DNA of 64,000 bases from Microlunatus flavus (GTDB lineage: Bacteria > Actinomycetota > Actinomycetes > Propionibacteriales > Propionibacteriaceae), in the NCBI RefSeq assembly GCF_900110855.1, contig NZ_FOFA01000009.1, positions 171,318-235,317 on the forward strand. Reading direction: 5' to 3'. The notes beneath the pieces were generated by a model that was not told the DNA's origin, did no database searches, and saw only the letters and a program-made list of their open reading frames with translations. Below are positions 16,860 through 25,745 of this stretch, one piece after another. Numbering within the stretch: position 1 is the first letter of the stretch; every line of letters starts with the position of its first letter. The position numbers and the translations under genes are program-made.

Positions 16860-16986
16860 GGGCGCGAGCGGGGCGGGCGGCAGGCTGGGGGACCGAGGTC
16901 CGTCGCAGGCGGGCCCGTCAGAGCCCGTCAGGCTGCCGGACCGCCCGGCCTGCCGCACGCCGCCGGACGCGTCGTGCGGGTGCTGC

Positions 16987-17067
16987 CTAGGTGAGCTGCA
17001 GGATCACGATCACGAGGATGATGATCACCAGGATGCCGATGATCGTTCCGATGAGGCCTCTGTTCAC
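16987..17067 (-). CDS. 26-residue hydrophobic peptide
   Basis: A GTG start at 17067 follows AAGGAG by five bases and opens a short frame that ends with TAG at 16987. The peptide begins VNRGLIGTIIG and is then nearly all Ile, Leu and Val up to the end LQLT, so it is a single membrane helix. The ribosome binding site and the biased composition argue that it is real. I recall similar tiny hydrophobic proteins in related actinobacteria, but no function is known. Confidence 0.6.
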   Translation of the reverse strand: MNRGLIGTIIGILVIIILVIVILQLT

Positions 17068-17230
17068 GACTGCTCCTTCGCTGGGCGGGACTTCCACAGG
17101 AAACGTAGACCACCGACGCTGCTGGTCTGCACCGGCCCCTCGGTGTGTCGAGGACCGAATTACTCCCTGACCTGCGCAAACACCCGGACGGACGCCGCAG
17201 CGCTCGACCCTGGGGCGCGCGGGGCCGCGC

Positions 17231-17947
17231 TCAGGCGATGAGCTCCGACAGCACCAGGTAGATCAGGAAGCCGACGAAGAAGCCGACGCTGCCGATGCTC
17301 GTCTCGCCGCGGGCGTGCGCCTCCACGAGCAGCTCCTCGGTGGCGAGGTACATGAAGGCGACGGCGCCGAAGGCGAGCACGCCGGCCAGCACCGCGGGGC
17401 CCGCCCCGGCCAGCAGCACGACGCCGAGCCCGGTGCCGACCACCGTGAGCAGCGCGAGCACGACGGGCGCGAGCGCCACGAACCGCCGCGACACCGATCC
17501 CGCCAGGGTCGCCGAGAGCGACAGCCCGACGAAGAGGTACTCGACGGCGAGCGCGACGGTGAGCAGGACGCCGACCCGCTGCTCGGCGGCGAACCCTGCG
17601 CCGAGGATCAGCCCGTCGATGAAGAAGTCGACGCCGATGGCGACGGCCAGCCCGATCGGCAGGCCGGTGTGCCCGGACGCCTCGCGGCGCTCCTCCAGCC
17701 GCGCGCCGACCGCACGGAAGCCGAACATCACGGCGATGCCCGCCGTGAACCCGACGACGGCCACGAGCGGCGAGCGCTCGAGCACGCCCGGCAGCAGCTC
17801 GATCGCCGCGGCGGCGAAGACGACGCCGGCCGCGAAGTGCTGCAGCCCGCTGGTCAGCCGCTCGCCCGGCGGCCGGAGCGCCGCCACCGCGCCGGACAGC
17901 GCGGCCGCCACCACCGGCACCAGCGCGAACAGCAGCACGGCGCCCAC
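17231..17947 (-). CDS. ZIP-family metal transporter
   Basis: The 238-residue membrane protein should import zinc or another divalent metal. It has seven or eight hydrophobic segments. The metal site is visible as QHFAAGVVFAAAAIELLP in helix 2 and GVDFFIDGLILGAG in the fourth to fifth helices. A third conserved glutamate is in ALAVEYLFVG. The start GTG at 17947 is six bases after a TAGGGT box (17954-17959) that overlaps the stop codon of the ankyrin gene. The gene therefore can be transcribed on its own although it follows the USP and ankyrin genes. Zinc is the likeliest substrate but is not shown. Confidence 0.82.
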   Translation of the reverse strand: MGAVLLFALVPVVAAALSGAVAALRPPGERLTSGLQHFAAGVVFAAAAIELLPGVLERSPLVAVVGFTAGIAVMFGFRAVGARLEERREASGHTGLPIGLAVAIGVDFFIDGLILGAGFAAEQRVGVLLTVALAVEYLFVGLSLSATLAGSVSRRFVALAPVVLALLTVVGTGLGVVLLAGAGPAVLAGVLAFGAVAFMYLATEELLVEAHARGETSIGSVGFFVGFLIYLVLSELIA

Positions 17948-17953
17948 GCGACG

Positions 17954-17959
17954 ACCCTA
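17954..17959 (-). promoter_or_regulatory. -10 box overlapping the stop codon of the upstream gene
   Basis: On the minus strand TAGGGT lies six bases before the GTG at 17947. The same TAG is the stop codon of the ankyrin gene. A leaderless internal promoter for the ZIP gene is suggested. Confidence 0.5.
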
Positions 17960-18976
17960 GGCCAGCGGCTCCGGCGTGACCGGGCGCAGCAGCGCGGCGG
18001 TCCGGTGCGCGTACGCCCAGGCGGCCCAGCCCAGCGGCGTGGCCCGGTGCTCGTCGTCGAGCACCCCGGGGTCGGCACCGAGCTCGAGCAGCACCTCGAC
18101 CAGCTCGACGTCGTCGATCCAGGCGGCGTGGTGGAGCAGGGTCCGCCCGTGGTGCTTCACGTCGAGAGGAGCGCCCTCCGCCGCGACCCCTCGGACCCCG
18201 GCCGGCGTGGCCGCGGCGAAGACGGCGGGCAGGGCCACGCGCTCGTGCCACGGCGACGGGTGGTCGAGGGGCGTGCCCTCGCCGAAGCCGTACGCGGCCA
18301 GCAGCGTCAACCGGTCGGTGAACCCGTGGTCGCGCGCCCAGTCGACCTGGAGGGCGACCATGCGCCCGGGCGGGTCCTGCCGCTCCCCCAGCCGCCGGCG
18401 CCACGTCCCGCCGTCACCGCGACCCAGGCCGTGGGCCAGCAGCAGCCGCAGGTGGCTGTCGTCGCGGCCGAACATGCGGTTGTAGAGCGCCTGGCCGTCC
18501 GAGGGGTCCGCGCCCCGCTCGAGGAGCAGGGTGGCCAGGGCCTCGCCCTGGGGGTGCCGCGGCTGCCGGCCCGGCCCCTGCTCGCCCTCCCCGAAGCAGC
18601 CGGTCAGCGCGGTGAAGGGCGGCACGTCGCCGCCGAGCAGCACGCCGGCGTCGGGGTCGGCGCCCGCGTCGAGCAGCAGCCGGGCGGTGCCGTACGCGTC
18701 GCGCTGCGGCACCCGCGCGTACGTGAGGCACATCAGGGGGGTCCAGCCGTCGTCGCCCGCGGCCGAGGCGACGGCGGGGTCACGGTCGAGGTGCTCGCCG
18801 ACGGCGTCCCGGTCACCGAGCGCCGCGGCGGCGAAGACGTCGCGCCGGGCCAGGTCGGGCTGCTCGGCGAGCAGCGCGAGGGCGTCGCTCCGGCGCTCCG
18901 GCGAGTCGTCGACGTAGGTCAGCCGGGCGAGCGTGAGGAAGGTGTCCGCCGGTGCCGCGCCGGCGGACGCGCTCAC
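17957..18976 (-). CDS. Ankyrin-repeat protein
   Basis: The 339-residue protein is built of ankyrin-like helix pairs. Clear units are DGWTPLMCLTYARVP near residue 72, a unit with LLLDAGADPDAG near 100, and TLLLERGADPSDGQAL near 150. The last two are RTLLHHAAWIDDVELVEVLLELGADP near 290 and ATPLGWAAWAYAHRTAALL at the end. No enzyme domain is seen, so it probably binds another protein. The GTG at 18976 overlaps the stop of the universal stress protein gene by four bases. This coupling suggests a joint stress role, which is inference. Confidence 0.75.
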   Translation of the reverse strand: MSASAGAAPADTFLTLARLTYVDDSPERRSDALALLAEQPDLARRDVFAAAALGDRDAVGEHLDRDPAVASAAGDDGWTPLMCLTYARVPQRDAYGTARLLLDAGADPDAGVLLGGDVPPFTALTGCFGEGEQGPGRQPRHPQGEALATLLLERGADPSDGQALYNRMFGRDDSHLRLLLAHGLGRGDGGTWRRRLGERQDPPGRMVALQVDWARDHGFTDRLTLLAAYGFGEGTPLDHPSPWHERVALPAVFAAATPAGVRGVAAEGAPLDVKHHGRTLLHHAAWIDDVELVEVLLELGADPGVLDDEHRATPLGWAAWAYAHRTAALLRPVTPEPLA

Positions 18977-19365
18977 GCCTTGACCGCCAGCACCGCGTGG
19001 TGCGCGGTCAGCAGGATGCGGCTGGCTGCGCTGCCGAGGATCAGCTTGCCGACGGCGGAGCGCCGCCGCAGCCCGATGACGATCAGGTCGGCGTCGACCT
19101 CGTCGGCGACGGCGTCCAGGTCCTCCGCGACGTCGTCCCACGTCCGCGGCTGGCGGAGCTCCGCCTGGACGTCGAGGCCCTCGAGCTCGGCGCGCAGCGC
19201 GTCCAGGGCGTCACCCGCGAGGGAGCTGTCGTCGACGAGTGCGTCCCCCTGGCTGGTGTTGACCACCACGAGCCGGCAGCCCCGCAGCCGCGCCTCGGCG
19301 ATCCCGGTGGCGAGGGCCGCCCGACCCTCGGCGCTGGGCACGTAGCCCACGACGACGCCGCTCAC
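18973..19365 (-). CDS. Universal stress protein family protein
   Basis: The 130-residue protein has one UspA domain. It begins VVVGYVPSAEGRAAL and ends with the nucleotide-binding loop GLRRRSAVGKLILGSAASRIL at 100-120, the G-2x-G-9x-G(S/T) pattern of ATP-binding members. The GTG start at 19365 follows GAGGAGG by eight bases. It is the first gene of a coupled unit with the ankyrin gene. It is divergent from terC across 165 bp, where a short hairpin (CCAGACT at 19405-19411 and AGTCTGG at 19416-19422) lies. Confidence 0.85.
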   Translation of the reverse strand: MSGVVVGYVPSAEGRAALATGIAEARLRGCRLVVVNTSQGDALVDDSSLAGDALDALRAELEGLDVQAELRQPRTWDDVAEDLDAVADEVDADLIVIGLRRRSAVGKLILGSAASRILLTAHHAVLAVKA

Positions 19366-19530
19366 ACCCGTGCCTCCTCGACGTCGTCGTCAGGACTTCC
19401 GTGCCCAGACTGGAAAGTCTGGATATGGATGAGGCCCGACCATACGCCCGGCGGTCGCCGTGGACGGGCGGGGGTCTCCCAGAACCCACTACCCTTGAGG
19501 TCTCGCCCGTTCCCGACGAAAGCGCCTCGA

Positions 19531-20763
19531 ATGGACGTCACACCCCTGGCCTGGACCCTCACGATCGTCTTCGTGGTCGGCCTCCTGCTCTTCGACTTCA
19601 TCTTCCACGTGCGCAAGGCGCACACCCCGTCGCTCGGCGAGGCAGCCCGCTGGTCGGCGGTCTACGTCGGGATCGCGATCCTGTTCGGCGTCGGCGTGCT
19701 CGTGCTGGGCGGGTCCGAGGCGGGCGGTGAGTACTTCGCGGGCTACATCACCGAGAAGGCGCTGTCGGTCGACAACCTGTTCGTCTTCCTGATCATCATG
19801 ACGAGCTTCAAGGTGCCGCGCGCCGACCAGCAGAAGGTGCTGCTGTTCGGCATCGTCTTCTCGCTCATCGCGCGGACCGGCTTCATCTTCCTCGGCGCCG
19901 CGCTGATCAACAGCTTCGCCTGGATCTTCTACCTCTTCGGCCTGATCCTGCTGGTGACCGCCGGCAACCTGATCAAGTCCGAGGGCGAGGACAGCCACGA
20001 GGCCGACAACATCATGATCAGGGTCGCCCGCCGGCTGTTCCACACCTCCGACCGCTACGACGGCGACAAGCTGTTCACGGTCGAGGACGGCAAGCGGGTG
20101 ATGACCCCGATGCTGCTCGTGATGGCGGCCATCGGCGGCACCGACATCCTCTTCGCCCTCGACTCGATCCCGGCGATCTTCGGCCTCACCCAGAACGTCT
20201 TCATCGTCTTCACGGCGACGGCGTTCTCGCTGCTCGGCCTGCGCCAGCTCTACTTCCTGATCGACGGCCTGCTCGACCGGCTGATCTACCTGTCCTACGG
20301 CCTCGCGGCGATCCTGGCCTTCATCGGGGTCAAGCTCATCCTCCACGCGCTGCACGAGAACAACGTGCCGTTCATCAACGACGGCGAGCATGTCAAGGTG
20401 CCGGAGATCAGCACGCCGCTGTCGCTGTCGGTGATCATCGGCGTCCTCGTGATCACCGTCGTCGCCTCCCTCGTCAGCCCGAAGGGACGCGCCCAGAACG
20501 CGGTGTCCGGGGCCCGTCGCCACGCGACGCAGTACCTCGACACGAACTTCGAGTCCGACCCCGGGCTGCGCCAGAAGATCTACGACAAGCTCCTCGACGA
20601 GGAGCAGACGATCCTCGGGCTGCCCGAGAAGTACCGCACCCGGATCCGCGAGGAGGAGAAGCTGACCCGGCTCCTCAAGCAGGCGCACGACGAGCACGAC
20701 GCGTACCTCGACCAGCCCGGCACCTCGGGCGACGCACGCCTCGGCGAGCGCCTGGTCACCTAG
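19531..20763 (+). CDS. terC: TerC/Alx family integral membrane protein
   Basis: The 410-residue membrane protein belongs to the TerC/Alx family, linked to tellurite resistance and, in better studied members, to manganese export. It has eight or nine helices. Diagnostic segments are EKALSVDNLFVFLII near 78-90, FLGAALINSFAWIFY, and TDILFALDSIPAIFGLT near 205-222 with the paired acidic residues. A cytoplasmic tail of about 90 charged residues is longer than in E. coli proteins. The ATG at 19531 has no close ribosome binding site, and TACCCT at 19488-19493 is a possible -10 box. A manganese riboswitch was looked for upstream and not recognised. Confidence 0.88.
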   Translation: MDVTPLAWTLTIVFVVGLLLFDFIFHVRKAHTPSLGEAARWSAVYVGIAILFGVGVLVLGGSEAGGEYFAGYITEKALSVDNLFVFLIIMTSFKVPRADQQKVLLFGIVFSLIARTGFIFLGAALINSFAWIFYLFGLILLVTAGNLIKSEGEDSHEADNIMIRVARRLFHTSDRYDGDKLFTVEDGKRVMTPMLLVMAAIGGTDILFALDSIPAIFGLTQNVFIVFTATAFSLLGLRQLYFLIDGLLDRLIYLSYGLAAILAFIGVKLILHALHENNVPFINDGEHVKVPEISTPLSLSVIIGVLVITVVASLVSPKGRAQNAVSGARRHATQYLDTNFESDPGLRQKIYDKLLDEEQTILGLPEKYRTRIREEEKLTRLLKQAHDEHDAYLDQPGTSGDARLGERLVT

Positions 20764-20798
20764 GCCGGCCGCGACCGCTCCTGAGGCCTCGACCACCG

Positions 20799-20899
20799 CG
20801 AGGACGCTCCCTGAGCTCGTCGAAGGGCCTCGGAGAGGTCGGCGTCCGGGCCGAGGACGCTCCCTGAGCTCGTCGAAGGGCCTCGGAGAGGTCGGCGTC
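20799..20899. repeat. Two identical 48-bp direct repeats
   Basis: Unit 1 (20799-20846) and unit 2 (20852-20899) are identical over 48 bp and are separated by CGGGC. Each contains GCTCCCTGAGCTCGTCGAAG, which is itself partly palindromic. They lie between the convergent terC and DUF427 genes. A decayed copy is at 8225-8254. Confidence 0.85.
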
Positions 20900-20980
20900 G
20901 AGCTCGGCCGGCGGGTTCAGGCGCGACGAGTCCTCGTTGCACCCGCGACCGGTGCAGCAAGCGCACGCCGACCACTGCGT

Positions 20981-21006
20981 GGCCCTTCGACAAGCTCAGG
21001 GAGCGT
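20981..21006 (-). repeat. Inverted partial copy of the 48-bp repeat
   Basis: On the minus strand this reads ACGCTCCCTGAGCTTGTCGA followed by AGGGCC. It matches the core of the units at 20799-20899 with one change (CTT for CTC). RNA from either strand could fold the copies into a long hairpin, as a terminator would. Confidence 0.75.
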
Positions 21007-21023
21007 GCACACGCGTGTCCCGG

Positions 21024-21326
21024 TCAGTCGACGACCCGGACCTCCTTCCAGAAGGCGACGTAGTTCGTGAAGTCCTTGCCGACCCGTTCCGCGGCGCCGT
21101 CGCGCAGCGAGGGGTAGCTCCAGGCCCGGTCCTCGAGGCGCTGCCCGTCGACCACGACCGTGAAGTACTGGCAGGCGCCCTTCCACGGGCAGGTGTACGG
21201 CGTCGGGCTCGGCTCGAGCAGCTCGGCCTTCACGCTCGCGGGCGGGAAGTACCAGTTGCCCTCGATCTTCAGCAGGTCCTCCTGCGGGGCCTCCGCGACG
21301 ACGGTCCCCTCGACCACGGCCTTCAT
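21024..21326 (-). CDS. DUF427 domain protein
   Basis: The 100-residue protein is a single DUF427 domain, known in many actinobacteria and with no proven activity. The marks are EGNWYFPPASVK near residue 22, TPYTCPWKGACQYF near 43 and AWSYPSL near 69. The last part, FTNYVAFWKEVRV, is also typical. The ATG at 21326 follows GAGGAGG. The gene is divergent from the DUF2090 gene, with an inverted repeat in the 96-bp gap. Confidence 0.88.
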   Translation of the reverse strand: MKAVVEGTVVAEAPQEDLLKIEGNWYFPPASVKAELLEPSPTPYTCPWKGACQYFTVVVDGQRLEDRAWSYPSLRDGAAERVGKDFTNYVAFWKEVRVVD

Positions 21327-21370
21327 GCGTGCTCCTCCTCGGTGGGTGCGGCCCCGGGGGCCGCGGTGCC

Positions 21371-21418
21371 CCCATCGTGCCCCGCCCCCTGGCGGCTCGG
21401 GGCCGGGAGCACGATGGG
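21371..21418. promoter_or_regulatory. 10-bp inverted repeat in a divergent promoter region
   Basis: CCCATCGTGC at 21371-21380 pairs perfectly with GCACGATGGG at 21409-21418. The right arm ends four bases before the ATG of the DUF2090 gene. It may be an operator shared by both divergent genes or a hairpin at the start of the right transcript. Confidence 0.4.
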
Positions 21419-21422
21419 ACCC

Positions 21423-22325
21423 ATGGAGCGCCCCACGTCCGCCCGCCCGCTGCTCATCCTCGCGATGGACCAGCGCGACTCCTTCGCCAAGCTCTTCGGC
21501 ACCGAGGAGCAGGAGGCGACGCCCGACCAGGTCGAGCAGATGCGCGCGGCCAAGACGCTGGTCTACCGCGGCGTCGCCGCCGTCGCCGACCAGGTCGGGG
21601 ACGTGCAGATCGGGGTGCTGACCGACGAGGAGTACGGCCCGGAGGTGCTCCAGCGGGCCAAGGCCGACGGCCGGGTGCTCGCGTACCCGGTCGAGAAGAG
21701 CGGCCAGAAGCTCTTCGACCTCGAGTACGGCGACGACACCGCCGCCCACGTGGAGCGCTGGGACCCCGACTACGTCAAGGTGCTCGTCCGCATGAACCCC
21801 GACGACGACCAGGCGGGCACGCGCGGCCAGCTCGACCGGCTCAAGGCGCTGTCGGACCAGCTCCGTGCGTCCGACCGCCCGTTCCTCTTCGAGCTGCTCG
21901 TGCCGGCCTCGGACGCCCAGCTCGCGTCGGTCGGCGGCGACAGCACGGCGTACGACCGTGACCTGCGGCCCGGGCTCGGGGCGCAGGTCATCCACGCCGT
22001 GCAGGACGCCGGCGTCGAGCCGACGCTGTGGAAGATCGAGGGCCTGGAGACGGCCGACGCGGCGCGCGAGATCGTGGCGGCGGCCAAGCGCGACGGGCGC
22101 GACGCCGACTGCATCGTGCTCGGGCGCGACGCCCCGCAGGAGACGCTGGACCACTGGCTGCAGGTCGCGGCGCCGGTCGACGGCTTCGTCGGCTTCGCCA
22201 TCGGACGCTCCATCTGGAAGGAGCCGCTCCAGCGCTACCTGGACGACGGCGACGAGGCGGCGTTCCTCGAGGTCGTCGGGCAGAACTACCTGCACTACGT
22301 GCGGACCTACCTGGCCGCCCGCTGA
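21423..22325 (+). CDS. DUF2090 domain protein (aldolase-like)
   Basis: The 300-residue protein matches DUF2090, a TIM-barrel domain related to the C-terminal part of some IolC-type 5-dehydro-2-deoxygluconokinase proteins. LLILAMDQRDSFAKLFG opens the barrel and carries a likely active-site segment. Further marks are IGVLTDEEYG, VLAYPVEKSGQK, DYVKVLVRMNPDD, PTLWKIEGLE and VDGFVGFAIGRSIW near the end, which is a typical phosphate site. No inositol genes are adjacent, so the substrate is unknown. The ATG at 21423 begins the conserved domain after about nine residues. A perfect 14-bp hairpin follows the stop. Confidence 0.75.
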   Translation: MERPTSARPLLILAMDQRDSFAKLFGTEEQEATPDQVEQMRAAKTLVYRGVAAVADQVGDVQIGVLTDEEYGPEVLQRAKADGRVLAYPVEKSGQKLFDLEYGDDTAAHVERWDPDYVKVLVRMNPDDDQAGTRGQLDRLKALSDQLRASDRPFLFELLVPASDAQLASVGGDSTAYDRDLRPGLGAQVIHAVQDAGVEPTLWKIEGLETADAAREIVAAAKRDGRDADCIVLGRDAPQETLDHWLQVAAPVDGFVGFAIGRSIWKEPLQRYLDDGDEAAFLEVVGQNYLHYVRTYLAAR

Positions 22326-22329
22326 CCCG

Positions 22330-22358
22330 CCCGCCGGGGCACCCGGTGCCCCGGCGGG
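22330..22358. terminator. Perfect GC-rich dyad after the DUF2090 gene
   Basis: CCCGCCGGGGCACC at 22330-22343 and GGTGCCCCGGCGGG at 22345-22358 are perfect complements. It lies between convergent genes and should stop both transcripts. Confidence 0.7.
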
Positions 22359-22374
22359 ACGGCTGGGCTCGCGG

Positions 22375-23031
22375 TCAGCGCTGCAGGGCGGCGTTCGCGC
22401 GGACCAGGCGCAGGATCGTGCCGAAGGCGCCGAGGGCCGCGAACAGCGCGAGCATCACGCCGGTGCTCACGTACTCGCGCAGCACGGGGCCGTAGAACAG
22501 GTTCTCGGCGACGAAGCTCCCGCGGCCGGCGTAGGTCTCGGAGATGCTCGGGTCGAGCTGCGGGAACACGCTGTAGAGGTCGACGGCCACGACGGCGAAG
22601 AAGCTGGCGACGATGCCGAGCAGGACCACGAGCGCGACGACCGGGATGCCCTTCTTGATCCGGCCGCCGGAGCCGCGCACGTAGAGCACCGCCGCGCCCG
22701 CGGCGAGCACGAGGCCCGAGATCGAGGCGACGAAGCCGAGCTTCCAGATGCCGGCGGCCAGCAGCACGCCGACGGGGATGGCGAGCAGCGACAGCAGCGC
22801 GCCCTTGCCCACGCGCTCCGGCGGCAGCACCGGAACCGTCTCGGTCACGAGGCCCTCGGGCGTCCAGCGGTGCTCCTGCTCGACGGCCTGCCCCTGGGGC
22901 GGCAGCTCGGGCTGGGCCTGGGGACCGGGCTGCCCGCCGTGCTCGACCGGACCAGCCGGCTGCGGCGGCGAGACGAAGCCGGGGCCGGTGCCGGTCTGCG
23001 GCTGGCGGTCGGTGGCGGAGGTGTCGCTCAT
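22375..23031 (-). CDS. Membrane protein of unknown function with a proline-rich tail
   Basis: The 218-residue protein has a polar N-terminal tail of about 75 residues rich in Pro, Gln and Gly. Three membrane helices follow between about 78 and 160 (LLSLLAIPVGVLLAAGIW, ISGLVLAAGAAVLYV, VVALVVLLGIVASFFAVVAV). An outside loop with SVFPQLDPSISE comes next, then a fourth helix near the end (GVMLALFAALGAFG). I do not recognise a family. It stands alone, with a terminator on its 3' side and the phosphoketolase remnant upstream. Confidence 0.7.
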   Translation of the reverse strand: MSDTSATDRQPQTGTGPGFVSPPQPAGPVEHGGQPGPQAQPELPPQGQAVEQEHRWTPEGLVTETVPVLPPERVGKGALLSLLAIPVGVLLAAGIWKLGFVASISGLVLAAGAAVLYVRGSGGRIKKGIPVVALVVLLGIVASFFAVVAVDLYSVFPQLDPSISETYAGRGSFVAENLFYGPVLREYVSTGVMLALFAALGAFGTILRLVRANAALQR

Positions 23032-23193
23032 GGGTCGTCCTCGGGGGTGCTCGTACGGTTGGGCGCGAGCAGTCGACCATGATCACGGGTCATCCCGGGG
23101 GCGAACCGGATGACGCCTGCCCCCCTGCGGGGAACTTTTGCCCTGCCCTCAGCGATCCTTGGGCCGACCAAGCAGCCGCCTCGGCACCCCGGG

Positions 23194-25669
23194 TCAGCCC
23201 GGCCAGGTCCAGCTCGAGACCTCCGGGTCGTCGAGGCCGTGCTCGCGGGTGTAGGTGCGGGCCCGCAGGCGGGCGTCGGCCATCTCCTGGCGCAGGCCCG
23301 CGCAGCTCGCGCCCAGCGCCGGCACCCGGTCGATCACGTCCATGACCAGATGGAAGCGGTCGAGGTCGTTGAGCATGACCATGTCGAACGGGGTGGTGGT
23401 CGTGCCGCGCTCCTTGTAGCCGCGCACGTGGATCCCGGAGTGGTTGGCGCGGCGGTAGGTGAGCCGGTGCACCAGCCACGGGTAGCCGTGGAAGGCGAAG
23501 ATCACCGGCTGCGTCGCGGTGAAGAGCGTGTCGAAGTCGCGGTCCGACAGCCCGTGCGGGTGCTCGTCCTCCGGCAGCAGCCGCATCAGGTCGACGACGT
23601 TGACCACCCGGACGCGCAGGTCGGGCAGGCGCTCGCGCAGGATCGCGGCGGCGGCCAGCACCTCGAGCGTCGGGATCTCCCCGGCCGCGGCGAGGACGAC
23701 GTCGGGCAACGTGCCGGTGTCGTCGCGGTTCGAGGCCCAGTCCCAGATCCCGGCGCCGCGGGCGCAGTGCAGCGCCGCGTCCTCGACCGACAGGTAGTCG
23801 AACTGCGGCTGCTTGCCCGCGACGACCACGTTCACGTAGTGGCGCGAGCGCAGGCAGTGGTCGAAGGTCGACAGCAGCGTGTTCGCGTCCGGCGGCAGGT
23901 AGATCCGCACGATCGACGGGTCCTTGTTGAGCACCACGTCGAGGAAGCCCGGGTCCTGGTGGGTGAACCCGTTGTGGTCTTGTCGCCACACGTGGGAGCT
24001 GAGCAGGTAGTTGAGGCTCGCGAGCGGTCGGCGCCACGCGACCTGCGCGCTGGCCTGCAGCCACTTCGCGTGCTGGTTGAACATCGAGTCGACGATGTGG
24101 ATGAACGCCTCGTAGCAGGTGAACGCGCCGTGCCGCCCGCTCAGCAGGTAGCCCTCGAGCAGGCCCTCGCAGATGTGCTCGCTGAGCACCTCGACGACCC
24201 GGCCCTGCCGGTCGAGCCGCTCGTCGAAGCGCCCCTCCTCGACCTGCCACTTGCGCCCGGTCACGTCGAGGATGTCCTGCAGGCGGTTGCTGGCCAGCTC
24301 GTCGGGCGCCATGGTCAGGTAGGTCGACGGGTTGCGCCGGGTGACGTCGCGCAGCCAGGTGCCCAGGACCTTCGTCGCCTCGTGGCTCGTCGTGCCGGGG
24401 TTGGGGACGTCGACGCCGTACGCGCGCCAGTCGGGCAGGTCGAGGTCGCGCAGCAGCGAGCCGCCGTTGGCGACGGGGTTGTCGCTCATCCGCCGGGTGC
24501 CGGTGGGCGGCAGGTCGAGCAGCTCGGGGACCGGACGACCGGACTCGTCGAACAGCTCCTCGGGGCGGTAGCTGCGCATCCACTGCTCGAGCACGGCGCG
24601 GTGGGTGCCGTCGGTGCGGGCCGCGGGCAGCGGCACCTGGTGGGCGCGGAAGGTTCCCTCGACCTGCTGGCCGTCGACCTGCGGCGGGCAGGTCCAGCCC
24701 TTCGGGGTCCGCATGATGATCATGGGCCACCGGGGGTCCGGTGGCGTCCGGCCCGGGCTCGCCGTCCGCGGTGCGCGCCCGGCGCTGGATCTCGGCGATG
24801 GCGTCCAGGCAGGTCTCGAGCGTCTGCGCGTACGCCTGGTGGACGGTTCCCGGGTCGTCGCCGGCGACGACGTGCGGGTCGTAGCCGTAGCCGCGCAGCA
24901 GCTCGAGCAGCTCCGGCTCGGGGATGCGGGCGAGCAGCGTCGGGTTGGCGATCTTGTACTCGTTCAGCGCCAGGATCGGCAGCACGGCGCCGTCGCGGAC
25001 CGGGTCGATGAACTTGGCCGCGTGCCAGCTGCCGGCCAGCGGGCCGGTCTCGGCCTCGCCGTCGCCCACCACGCAGAAGACGGTGAGGTCGGGGTTGTCG
25101 AGCGCCGCCCCGAAGGCGTGGAGCAGGGAGTAGCCGAGCTCGCCGCCCTCGTGGAAGGAGCCGGGGGTCTCGGGCGCGCAGTGGCTGGGCACGCCGCCGG
25201 GGAAGGAGAACTGGTGGAAGAACGCCTCCATCCCCCGCTCGTCCTGGGTGATGTGGCTGTAGAGCTCGGAGTAGGTGCCCTCCAGCCACGAGCAGGCGTT
25301 CGGGCCGGGTCCGCCGTGGCCGGGACCGGCCACGAACACGGCGTCGAGGTCGCGCGCCCGGATCGCCCGGTTGGCGTGCACGTAGGCGAGGTTGAGCCCG
25401 GGCACGGTGCCGAAGTGCCCGAGCAGGCGCGGCTTGACGTGCTCGGCCTGCAACGGTTCGCGCAGCAGCGGGTTGGCCATCAGGTAGATCTGGCCGACCG
25501 CGAGGTAGTTCGCGGCACGCCACCAGGCGTCGACGAGCCGCAGCTCCTCCTGCTCCAGCACACCCTCCGGCGTGCCGAGCTCGTACGGCATCGGCGCGAC
25601 CGTCGGTCCCCCGGTGCCGCCCTCGTTGTCGGCGGCGGTGTCGCCACCCATGCTCGCCAGCTGCGTCAT
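23194..25669 (-). pseudogene. xfp: Phosphoketolase gene with a frameshift
   Basis: Phosphoketolase splits xylulose 5-phosphate (or fructose 6-phosphate) with phosphate and TPP to acetyl phosphate. The N-terminal part (25669 to about 24737) has [38 protein letters not shown] and the TPP site [16 protein letters not shown]. The C-terminal part (about 24731 to 23194) resumes in another frame with [14 protein letters not shown] and runs through [12 protein letters not shown] and FTHQDPGF to the end. The break falls at a run of five C on the coding strand (24732-24736). With four C the text reads smoothly and gives about 823 residues, the normal family length. A true mutation, programmed slippage or a sequencing error are all possible. 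Confidence 0.82.
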
Positions 25670-25675
25670 GGCCCC

Positions 25676-25681
25676 ACGCTA
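25676..25681 (-). promoter_or_regulatory. -10 box of a leaderless promoter
   Basis: TAGCGT on the minus strand lies six bases before the ATG at 25669, with GGGGCC between. This supports the phosphoketolase start that was chosen. Confidence 0.5.
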
Positions 25682-25745
25682 GGGGTCCGCCTCCGGCGGT
25701 TCGGGGCGCAGGGGGTGAACGTCGGGCGTCGGGCCGGTGCCCGGC

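Noticed and set aside
19366..19530. Manganese riboswitch (yybP-ykoY type) before terC
   Set aside because: The 165-bp space holds only a short 7-bp hairpin and I could not find the conserved core.
20799..20899. CRISPR array
   Set aside because: There are only two direct units, the spacer is five bases, and no cas gene is near.
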